The notes under the pieces: model-generated | What the model saw: the letters and a program-made list of their open reading frames with translations, nothing else | Databases searched by the model: none | What the model was told of the DNA's origin: nothing | Part shown: positions 33,701 to 41,816 of the stretch, piece by piece | How positions within the stretch are numbered: the first letter of the stretch is position 1 | Layout of the letters: each line of letters opens with the position of its first letter | DNA from: Girardinichthys multiradiatus | Taxonomy: Eukaryota; Chordata; Actinopteri; Cyprinodontiformes; Goodeidae | Length of the DNA: 64,000 nt | Direction of reading: 5' to 3' | NCBI RefSeq assembly: GCF_021462225.1 | Contig: NC_061805.1 | Span: forward strand, 49,660,360 to 49,724,359 | Program-made: the position numbers and the translations under genes

Positions 33701-36533
33701 GCAATAGAGGCCTTTATGTTGTCATTTCTTGAAAGTAGGTAGACAGTAAATGGGGTGAAGAGAGGGGGAAGACATGCAGGGTAGGTGGCTGGAGCTCTAA
33801 CGCAGCGCCACGCCCAGTTTTTGCAATTTCAATAGAAAAATATGATAAATAACAATTTCTGGCCCCAAGGAAAAGTTTGTACACCACTGGATTAGTCTAA
33901 CACAAGTACATGACATTGCAATACAAGACTTACTTTTGCTCTAATTTCATTGGTACCTAAATTTCCACCCTGAGGAACTCCTGGCCTCTGTGTTACTAAA
34001 TCTTTGGCTGCAGCTCTGGACTTTAACGCTAACAGTTCGGTTTGTTTTTCAGGCGGGGAAGTTCAGCTTCATTCAACTCATCATCTACATTGGTTCAACG
34101 CTGTCGTACTACGCTCTGGTGAGGAATGACATTCAGTGCTGAACACATTTACTGATAATATTTAGGACTCAAAAGAATCAAAAACAACACAAAAGTCAAA
34201 AGCGGCTCAACATAGCCAGAATATAAAGGGAGATGCAATGATGAGATTGTGCAATCAGCATGAATGTGTGTGCATGTGTTTTTATGTTAAGGTTTTAACA
34301 AACTGCTCATATTTCTCAAGCTCACATACATTTTTATTGGTCATACACAGATCAGATAACTTTTTTTCTAAATTCTTTATACTTGTACCAAATACTGTAC
34401 CAATAAAAGATATTCTGATTCTTCTACAGTCTGTTTACACTCAATGACAAAAATATTGTTCACCAAATTTTCTGCCATGTGCCTGGAAAAAGGCTTGTAA
34501 TTTATTTTACACCTCTAGATGTCACTAAAGCATCACAGTTTTCTCAGGTTAATCACGAAACTTGAAAATATGCCCAGTGGTTCTGGTAAATTATCACGTT
34601 TGTCCAGTTAGGTTTCCATCTGTGTGTTTTTATATCCCCAGACAACTGTGTTCATCGACTGGCTCCTGGAAACCAGCTGTTGTTCTGCAGAGGTTGGACG
34701 GAACTACTCTGAGAGGAAAGTGGAATCGGTCCAGGACACGCAGCAGGTGATGATCTGACCCGGTGTCGTTTGTCAAAGCGATCAGTAAGTGAAGTCCTTC
34801 AGCACTTTTCCAACCGGCTGTGTTGCAGTGCATCCTCTGCGTGTCATACGTTGATGAAAAGAAGCTTCGGCTGGTGAAGAGATCACACAAGAAAAGTCTC
34901 CAAAACCTAAAACCGATGTGTGTTCAGCCCCGCAAGGTAAACCAGCTGCAGAAGTTCAGTGAGAAACAACGGCAGAATCGGTTTAAACCTGCATAAATTA
35001 CCTCCAAATGGATTTACTTCAGTTTTTAGATTTTTTTTTCATCCACTGCTAACATTCCAGTTCCTTTTATGGATTTAATTTAAATAAAATTCATAAAACT
35101 GGTTTGTTTCTCCACAGCCAGAGGACCAGATCAGAGCCATGTCACAGCTTTGGGAAATATTTGATCCTACCTCTGTTGAGGTGCAGAGACAGTTCATCTG
35201 CACAAATCACTCACTGGATCTGTCACATTATTCCTGCATACAGATGTTTTGATGTCCTCAGCTCTGCACTGTTGGATGGAGCACAGTAAACAAAACAATA
35301 AACAAAGGCGGCGCATCTTTTTCGAGACGTAAAATGTTCCATGCGGCTTTCGAGTCTAAAAATCATTCGGTAAACTTCTCCGATAATTTTACCTGAAGGA
35401 GTACCCAGAAACACACTAATGATATGATTAGATTCTCTGTTTTCTACTAGCACCGGGACACAGAATCTGGTTCCTGTATTTACATGTGGTTCTCCCGACC
35501 CAGACACATCTGACCCATAAACACACTGAATGTTCTCGTCTGGTTTGCAAACAAACTACGGATGTGAAAATGCCCTTAAAGATGATTTTCACATTTTAAT
35601 GTGTTGTTGGTCTCCATAAATCCACCTTCAGCTCTTGATAAAAGCATCAGCAGAAGAGTTTGTTCTGAATAAGGTCCACAAATTATCTTGGTCAGAAACC
35701 CAACAGTTCCCTTTAAGCAGTGACTTAAAGCATTATATCATCAGCATATAATTAAACTGCACCCTGTGTTTAAGATATTGTCTCAAACAGTGTTTTTAAG
35801 TAACTTAAAAATTAAAAGATCTCCTCAGCATTTCAGCTACACTTCACTTTCTGCACTTACAAAATAATAACATATTAAACATGCTGGATGGTATTTTTCC
35901 TGACTCGGTCAATCTCTTGATTCTGATTCTGGTAATCAGCCGCACGTTCTCCTGTTTTTTGAGAGCTTGCTGCCTGGGTTTTATTCCTGACGCTGCAGAT
36001 TTGTTGAACAGATTTTTCTTTCCCATCAGGAGGACTCAGGACACCTGAGAGCCGTTCTCTGTCTCCAGCCGGATGTCAGTGTGGACCACAATGCTCAGCC
36101 TGCCCTGGACCAGAAACCAGCCCCTGACTCTAAACGGCGTCATCCAGGCTGGTGTAAATGTGACTGCTGCAGTCCCTCTGTTGCCCCACAGGAGGAGCTG
36201 TGCTGCAGGCAGAGTGATGGTGCCTGCATCACCTCGTCTCCTCTGTTCAAGCAGCTGGTGTTAGGCCGTTCACTGCTGCAGGCCGTCCTCCTCTACCAGG
36301 ATCCTTTGTCTCCCCCCGTCGGTGGGGCTCAGACCGCCGCCCTGCGTCACTGCGCCTACAGACAATACATCAGCTGGAGGTTTGGGGTCCCACCTCATGA
36401 CACCCACCCAGTCATCCCCAGCTGCTGCGTGTGGAGAATCAGAGAGGAGTATCCAAGTCCGGACGGCCGGTACAGCGGCTTCACACCCGTCAGGAAGGTC
36501 TCGGTGCCGACTCAAAACAACGGAAAGCTTTGA
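21722..36533 (+). CDS. p2rx7: P2X7-type ATP-gated cation channel (14 exons, 600 aa)
   Basis: Trimeric plasma-membrane channel opened by extracellular ATP. Exons: 21722-21843, 24134-24281, 24368-24439, 25564-25636, 26195-26291, 29267-29347, 29569-29704, 31299-31435, 31607-31697, 34053-34118, 34642-34746, 34829-34936, 35118-35180, 36030-36533. All are GT-AG and phases join to 600 codons plus TGA (human P2X7 is 595). Visible: the P2X YxTxK motif near residue 12, TM1 about 31-46, ATP-site Lys63 and Lys65 (TKVKG), extracellular cysteines ([17 protein letters not shown]), Asn287-Arg289 (NFR) and Lys306 at the ATP site, and TM2 about 322-350. The C-terminal ballast has [38 protein letters not shown] and [20 protein letters not shown]. 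This long tail identifies P2X7 over other P2X types. Odd: the cysteine cluster after TM2 is reduced to one Cys-Cys. Exon 13 is the least certain; skipping it would keep the frame. Confidence 0.95.
22380..22570. repeat. Dispersed repeat scrap in P2X7 intron 1
   Basis: The text 'ttccagaagagcatttgtgaggtcagacactgatgttggacgagaagacctgg' matches, from memory, a very common fish interspersed repeat, likely DNA-transposon derived. No ends or coding motif are visible, so the family is left open. Confidence 0.3.
23250..23765 (-). pseudogene. Degenerate Tc1 transposase remnant (P2X7 intron 1)
   Basis: The minus strand near 23480-23560 reads [26 protein letters not shown], recognisably the Tc1 pattern 'EWPSQSPDLNPIExLW'. 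The catalytic Glu is lost (Thr-Gly in its place). Stops break the frame on both sides. No clear inverted ends were found. Confidence 0.55.
23795..23930. repeat. Interspersed repeat of unknown class (P2X7 intron 1)
   Basis: A block with 'gactggcgacctgtccatg...cgcccatagactgctggagataggcaccagcttccccgcgacccactatggaagaagcggtagaaaatgactgac' is a familiar high-copy fish repeat. I cannot assign its parent element from the sequence. Confidence 0.4.
24790..25095 (+). pseudogene. LINE RT fragment (P2X7 intron 3)
   Basis: Plus-strand debris of a Rex1/Babar-type RT. It has a broken version of the 'tstvPVPK...DyRPVALtSVvmk.[11 protein letters not shown]' segment, parallel to 50690-50880, with several frameshifts and a stop after the SVVINIL equivalent. 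It starts and ends abruptly and codes for nothing. Confidence 0.6.
26011..26130 (+). repeat. 40-bp minisatellite, three units (P2X7 intron 4)
   Basis: Three head-to-tail 40-base units starting 'gtttcagctccagttcggct' and ending 'tctgcggccc'. Units 2 and 3 are identical and unit 1 differs at a few bases. The array ends 64 bases before exon 5, and each unit carries a 'tttcag' that mimics a splice acceptor. Confidence 0.85.
27367..29120 (-). mobile_element. Rex3 LINE, 5'-truncated, antisense in P2X7 intron 5
   Basis: Flanked by a perfect 13-bp target duplication GGAATAGCAACCA (27354-27366 and 29121-29133). The minus-strand RT runs from the [14 protein letters not shown] block (about 28830) through [15 protein letters not shown] and [11 protein letters not shown], then frame 28485-27394 with [39 protein letters not shown] and the conserved C-terminus ending PPRPGPG. 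Frameshifts occur near 28536 and 28823. The element starts in the linker before the RT and ends in a short CGAGTA-type tandem tail. Sequence at 28276-28296 and 28702-28721 fits the published Rex3 primer sites as I remember them. Confidence 0.9.
30240..30640 (+). pseudogene. Degenerate Tc1 transposase remnant (P2X7 intron 7)
   Basis: Plus-strand fragments resemble the Tc1 C-terminal half: VKHGGGSVM near 30385, then a [11 protein letters not shown] block near 30555 matching 'QQDNDPKHTS'. There are several stops and no inverted ends. Confidence 0.5.
30645..30845 (+). mobile_element. tRNA-derived SINE fragment (P2X7 intron 7)
   Basis: A Pol III B-box-like GGTTCGAATCC lies at 30685-30695. It is followed by a body with 'aagggatgggttcaatgcagaagacacattttgttttaatgtacaattgcaatgacaaataaag' and an ATT-rich tail. 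The A box upstream is not convincing, so the 5' end is probably truncated. Confidence 0.6.
31930..32220. mobile_element. Tc1-type remnant, one end (P2X7 intron 9)
   Basis: The right end 'gtgtaaatactttttcaaggctctg' before TA (32221-32222) matches the ends of the element at 11778-11991. The interior carries text common to a fish Tc1 family ('ttctccagaacattctccctgacctctcggctgtgttcct'). The left end was not located. Confidence 0.4.
32317..32970 (+). mobile_element. Internally deleted Tc1 derivative (P2X7 intron 9)
   Basis: Same family as 14934-17601, opposite orientation. It has inverted ends with flanking TA (32315-32316 and 32971-32972). The frame starting at 32503 keeps only the DNA-binding N half of the transposase ([31 protein letters not shown]), then runs straight into the right inverted repeat after NVKHV. 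All catalytic residues are missing, so it cannot move itself. Confidence 0.85.
33051..33438 (-). mobile_element. 388-bp non-autonomous Tc1 derivative (P2X7 intron 9)
   Basis: Same family, inverted relative to its neighbour and only 80 bp from it. Complete ends (left starts caggggttggacaatgaaac, right is its complement) lie between TA at 33049-33050 and 33439-33440. The interior joins the 3' end of the transposase ('cgtcttgggaatgacatatacaggttctgcacagtggtca') directly to its first about 20 codons, a MITE-like deletion product. Confidence 0.87.
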
Positions 36534-36630
36534 GGGAAAAGAGCCCCTCTCACTGAAAGATCTACTAACAATGTGTTTTTGTAACATTGGGATACTGAAA
36601 AGAGGAAATGCATAAAGTTTACTCTCAACC

Positions 36631-36636
36631 AATAAA
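36631..36636 (+). terminator. Poly(A) signal of the P2X7 gene
   Basis: AATAAA 98 bases after the TGA at 36531-36533, followed by T-rich sequence. This implies a very short 3' UTR. Confidence 0.65.
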
Positions 36637-36805
36637 TCACTTTGAAGTTCTGGGCTTCCCAGCTGTACTTTTCTCAGCTCTCATAAAGCTGTTTGCCTTT
36701 AATAGACAGCAATAACTTCTGATTTTTCTTCAGGAAAGTGTTCGGATCTTGTGTTATTGAGGTGAGAGGAAAGGTTAAAGTTTAAACAGTTACTTCACTG
36801 TGGAT

Positions 36806-37128
36806 GACTGTGGCTCACTGGGTGAAGTAGTCGGCCTGCAATTAGAAGGTTGTGGGCTCGATTCCAGCTGTTTATCTGGGCCAGGATTCCCTTGAACAAG
36901 AGCTTTTTAACATTGGGAACTTTTGGGAAAATAAAGGTTTAATAAATAAATAAACCCTGGTCACGATATGTCCCTTGGCAGGGCACTTAACCTGCAGTTG
37001 CATATTGATCTGCGCACCAGTGTATGAATATTTGCGTGTTAGTGGGTGCGCTAGGGTGAACATTGCTATGGTGGTTGTCGATATGACCGAAAAAGCCCTA
37101 TATGCTGTAAATTCAGTCCATTTACCAA
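36806..37128 (+). mobile_element. tRNA-derived SINE
   Basis: The A-box-like 'gtggctcactgggtgaag' and B-box-like 'gggctcgattcca' are correctly spaced. The 3' body has 'ccttggcagggcacttaacc' and 'gtgaacattgctatggtggttgtcgatatgaccg', ending 'cagtccatttacc', the typical end of a widespread fish SINE. About 60 bases with an AATAAA run near 36900-36960 look like an insertion within it. Confidence 0.65.
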
Positions 37129-37136
37129 AGACCGGA

Positions 37137-37464
37137 TTATGAGCGATCAGAACCTCACAGACTGCTGGATCCGGCTCAGTCTGTGAGAGTGAAATCAGTT
37201 GGTTTGACAGATGAGATGTTTGAAGGGCTGGTTCTGGATTCTACTTCAGCTGTAGACAATGCTGTAACAACCTTTATAGAACCTGTTCCATTTGTAATTT
37301 CCTCATTATCACAGAAAAACACAGTGGAGGACAGTAACTCTGTTTCTTCCCCTTCACAAATTGATTCTCCTGTTCATAGTGTTACTTCATCATTGCGTGA
37401 TGCATTAGACAATGCAGCCCCCTTGAAAAAGAAGGTAATCATTAATAGGAGGCTGGCTCCATGG
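37137..37464 (+). mobile_element. L2-type LINE, segment 1 of 3
   Basis: Plus-strand frame with GLVLDSTSAVDNAV, SLRDALDNAAPLKKK and INRRLAPW, the linker between EN and RT in fish L2 (Maui-like) elements. It is interrupted after the APW codons by the LTR element at 37465. The same reading continues at 40158 with FNLDLHTLK. Confidence 0.75.
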
Positions 37465-37816
37465 TGTTGTAAATATGAATCTGAGAATATTATTTTAATA
37501 TTAATATTTTACAAAATAATATTCCGGTCTGTTAAGGATTGTCGTATGAATACCAGCCCCATTACGGTGATGGTATTAGGACAAAATAGAAAGGTGTGAG
37601 ACGAGCTCTGACATTATTGAACAGCATAAACTCTGCACATATATGGAATAAATTCACACAATTTCTTAAAATACATTAATTTATTAACAAAAATAAGTCA
37701 ACTCAAAGTCAAACATATTTCAATCAACAAACTCTTTACTTTACAATCCAACTAAACTACCAAGCAGAATTAAAGAATAATGAAGACTAATGGGCTATGT
37801 ACAATATAAACAAGTT
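37465..37816 (+). repeat. Truncated 5' LTR of the provirus
   Basis: Begins 'tgttgtaaatatgaatctga' and matches 38402 to about 38766 with a handful of substitutions and small indels. The match stops at 'aaacaagtt', after which the two sequences are unrelated. Confidence 0.7.
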
Positions 37817-38401
37817 TATGGCAGGGTGATTAGTTTAAATTTGGGATTTAATCTGGCAAAAATCCTGTTCTTTCAAACCATAAAACAAACTATAAAGCTC
37901 CTGAATGGATACATGCATCAAAATTAGGTCAGATATTGAAATTAACTGCAAAGGAAATTCAGTTTCCAATTGTGGTCTTACACAAACACAGCCTCTGGAT
38001 CCAGATGTGCAGCAACTGTCTGGACAAGTGAGGTTAACTGAAGTTAAACCAAGTCTCAAGTTATTGCTTACACAGAAGAAACCAGACTGAGTCAGAACAT
38101 CTAAAATTTTGCTTATGTAGCAGAGTTGATTGTTACTAGCACGGAGACATTGGAGTTATTAATTTTGACGAAAGTCTAAATTTGTGAACTCCTGGAGGAT
38201 CACGAGTTATAATGTTTTCTTAAATATAATCAGTGACATCTGATGTTAGAACTCTGATGTTTTGAGTCCTATTGTGACCAGTGACAGCTGGTTTTAAGCT
38301 AATCACTTGGTACCTCAATAATGTGCAGTTGTGGTTTTATTCATTCACATTTATGTACAGTGCAAGCTGTTCATAATAATGCCCACCCAGGGACGCCACT
38401 A
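37817..38401 (+). other. Residual internal sequence of the provirus
   Basis: Lies between the truncated 5' LTR and the 3' LTR. It holds a 61-codon frame at 37905-38090 without recognisable domains. The bases just before the 3' LTR ('ccagggacgccacta') do not form a good polypurine tract. Origin from the region near the 3' end of the provirus is inferred from position only. Confidence 0.45.
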
Positions 38402-40157
38402 TGTTGTAAATATGAATCTGAGAATATTATTTAATATTTTAATATTAATATTTTACAAAATAATATTCCGGTCTGTTAAGGATTGTCCTGTGAATACCAG
38501 CCCCATTACGGCGATGGTATTAGGACAGAATAGAAAGGTGTGAGACGAGCTCAGGCATTATTGAACAGCATAAACTCTGCACACATATGGAATGAATTCA
38601 CACAATTTCTTAAAATACAAGAATTTATTAACAAAAATAAGTCAACTCAAAGTCAAACATATTTCCATCAACAAACTCTTTACTATGCTAAAACAATCCA
38701 ACTAAACTACCAAGCAGAATTAAAGAATAATGACAACTAATGGACTATGTACAATATAAACAAGTTGATTAAAGATGATTAGAAATCATGACCAAAAAGA
38801 GTGATGCAACATTACCATGCAATGTTTATGTTTGAGAACCACGGATTATCTTGAAGAATCTGGAAGTTAAGTTAAGTTAGTTTTGGAACTAACTTAGAAA
38901 ATAATCAGCAACCTTTAGACAACCCTTCACAATGCAAGATCAGATTAAATATTATTTTAATAAAATAATGTTTTAAATAATGATCTGCTGAATAAAACCA
39001 ACCTTCTGGATGGCTAATTCTCAACGGTTTCTAATTAGCTGCCTTCATTTATTAAAATAATATTTGAAGAAATATTATTGAGTATTTTGGAAAAGTACTT
39101 TCTGGAGAAATGGGGCTTAATGGTGTTTACTTAGTTATCAAATCTAGTAAATGATGTTCAGGGACTATTATTCACTAGCTTGAAAACTAACAACCTTTCT
39201 GTTGACTAGCCTTAATGCTAGCACACGTGTTCTTACCGGCTGGCCGTTGGGCTAACAAAGAAGCTAGCTAAAGTGCTAAGCTAGAGATAGCTTAGCGCTA
39301 GAATCAACACATACCTTTAAAATACCAGGGTTAAAATGCATAAGCGCTGACGGCGCGTTATGAGCAATGTTCTGGTTAAAACCACCCTTTAAATAAAGTT
39401 TATCTTAGCTTTAAAACATACAAAGAACCCGAACCGGCCTGGGTGCTACAGGTAGCATGCTAGCACCAAGATAGCCGAGTTCCACAAAACAAACTTCATA
39501 ACATGAAAACGTTTAGATCATTTCATCCTAAACCAATCTGTTAATCTGCCCAAAACCCAACCTCTGAAGCTGTTGAGGGAATGTCGTCCCAAGGCGAAGT
39601 TTGAAGAAGATATCCGTCGTGAACAAAGAGTTAGCTTCCCGCTAACTTCCTCAGTTTCTCCCGATCAGAAGGTGACCAGCTGTTTGTTACCGTAAACACG
39701 GTTGCGGCCGTCGTCTTTCCTCCAGACTCGGCTTGTCGAAACAGCTTCTCTCGGAACACCGTTTGCTTCTGTGGGGCCTCGAAGAGAAAATGTAAGCAAC
39801 TCTTACACCTTAATTTCTCCGTTCATGAATGAAAATACCGGATACACAGACAGTATTTCATTCTACTTAACTTTTGCAAATGATCGGTCCTTGGATCCAG
39901 TTGAATTTATGTCCTTTTGCCAGCAAAAGACATTCAGCGCGCTGTGTTCCCTCCTGACCCGATGGTCATCGGTGTGGAAGAGAAAGACTTGTGGAAAGGT
40001 GGGGCTTTTATTTGGGTATTGGCGCCACAGGAAGTCCGCAGTTACCCCATTTCCTGGCTGTGCTGGAAGAAGGTTAATGCACTTTATTTTGAAAGGTTCC
40101 AGGAAAGTATGTACCGGAGTTTTAGTGTTGAACACCCATGGCTGTGTGGTCCCAACA
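38402..40157 (+). repeat. Complete 3' LTR of the provirus (1756 bp)
   Basis: From 'tgttgtaaatatg' to 'cccaaca'. An AATAAA occurs near 39392. The region 39190-39470 is rich in GCTAGC-like words. The LTR is unusually long. The open frame at 39702-40166 inside it shows no known domain. Confidence 0.62.
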
Positions 40158-41816
40158 ATGGTTTAATTTAGATCTGCATACTTTAAAGCACAATGTTATA
40201 AAATTGGAGAGAAAATGGCGCTCTACACATCTAGAGGATTCCTACTTAATCTGGAAAAATAGCCTACTGTTGTATAAAAAGACACTTCACCAAGCTAGAA
40301 CAGCTTATTTCTAATCATTAATAGAAGAGAACAAGAATATTCCTAGGTTTTTAGTACAGTTGCTAAACTTACACAGAGTCATAGCTCTGTTGAGCCATCC
40401 ATTCCCTTAGCTCTTAGCAGTCATGACTTTATGGGATTCTTCTTAAATAAAATTGATTCTATTAAAAAGAAAACCTTTGACATACTCCTGAAGATGATTA
40501 CTTCATCCTCAGCAAGTGAGACAACATTGGAAATAACTGCAGAACCTGATCTGTGTTTGGACTGTTTTGATCCTGTGGAGCTTCCTGAGTTATCAGAAAT
40601 ATTAGCTTCATCTAAACCTTGAACTTGTATGTTAGACCCAATCCCAACCAAATTATTTAAGTAAGTGTTCCTTCTGATTACCAGCCCCATTTTAGATATG
40701 ATTAATCTATCCTTAGTAAATGGATCAGAACCACAGGCTTTTAAGGAAGCTGTAATTAATCCATTGCTTAAGAAACCTTCACTTGATCGAGATGACTTGA
40801 AAAATTACAGACCTATATCCAATCTTCCATTCTTATCTAAAATTCTTGAGAAAATTGTTGCTAATCAAATGTGTGAGCATTTATACAGCAATGACCTGTT
40901 TGAAGAGTTTCAGTCAGGTTTCAGAGCTCATCATAGCACTGAAACAGCTCTGCTGAAAGTCACTAATGATATTCTTATGGCCTCAGATAATGGACTTGTG
41001 TCTGTTCTGGTTCTGTTAGATCTCAGCATTTGATACAGTCTCAGCATTTGATACAGTCGACCATAATATTCTCTTAAAAAGGCTGGAATATGCTATAGGG
41101 ATCAGGGGAACAGCGCTAGGCTATTTTAAATCTTATCTGTCTAACAGATTCCAGTTTGTCCATGTAAATGATAAATCATCTTTAAACTCCAGGGTTAATT
41201 GTGGAGTACCACAGGGTTCAGTACTTGGGCCAATTCTCTTTACTATATATATGCTTCCAATAAGTCAAATTATCAGGCAGCATAGAATACATTTTCACTG
41301 TTACGCTGATGATACTCAGCTTTACTTACCCATGAATCCTGATGAACCCAACCAGTTAGATAGACTACAAGCATGTCTTGAAGACTTAAAAACTTGGATG
41401 ACTTTAAATTTTCTGCTTCTAAATTCAGACAAGACAGAAGTTGTCGTCTTTGGACCGGAGTCTTTCAAAAAGAAACTGCTTAGTCAATCACTTAACCTGG
41501 ATGGCATTAAATTGACCTCTGGTGATAATATAAAAAAACTTGGTGTTATTTTTGACCAGGACATGTCATTTAAATCCCATATTAAACAGGTTTCTAGAAT
41601 TTCCTTCTTTCACCTCCGGAACATTGCCAAAATTAGAAATATCCTGTCCAGGAGTGACGCTGAAAAACTAGTCCATGCATTTGTTAATTCAAGGCTGGAC
41701 TATTGTAATTCTTTACTATCAGGATGTCCACAAAATGCAGTTAAAAGCCTTCAGCTGATTCAAAATGCTGCAGCAAGAGTTCTAATGAAAATTAAAAAGA
41801 GAGATTATATTTCTCC
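40158..41816 (+). mobile_element. L2-type LINE, segment 2 of 3 (RT region)
   Basis: Continues the L2 reading: LERKWRSTHLEDSY, then RT with [57 protein letters not shown], the catalytic CYADDTQLY (about 41300), FLLLNSDKTEVVVFGP, KLGVIFDQDMSF and [21 protein letters not shown]. Stops lie near 40312, 40621 and 41032. An 18-base tandem duplication (41023-41040 and 41041-41058) disrupts the first catalytic Asp segment 'SAFDTVDH'. It is interrupted at 41816 by Rex3. Confidence 0.85.

Larger units (their letters stand above)
37465..40157 (+). mobile_element. Internally deleted LTR provirus inserted in L2
   Basis: It starts TGTTGT, ends CCAACA and is flanked by a 4-bp duplication ATGG (37461-37464 and 40158-40161). 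Removing it restores the L2 reading, which fixes both borders. The first about 350 bases (37465 to about 37816) recur at 38402 onward, so it consists of a truncated 5' LTR, about 585 bases of internal sequence, and a full 3' LTR. TG..CA ends with a 4-bp duplication fit retroviral integration. No gag, pol or env domain is recognisable, so the virus group is open. It cannot replicate. Confidence 0.72.
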
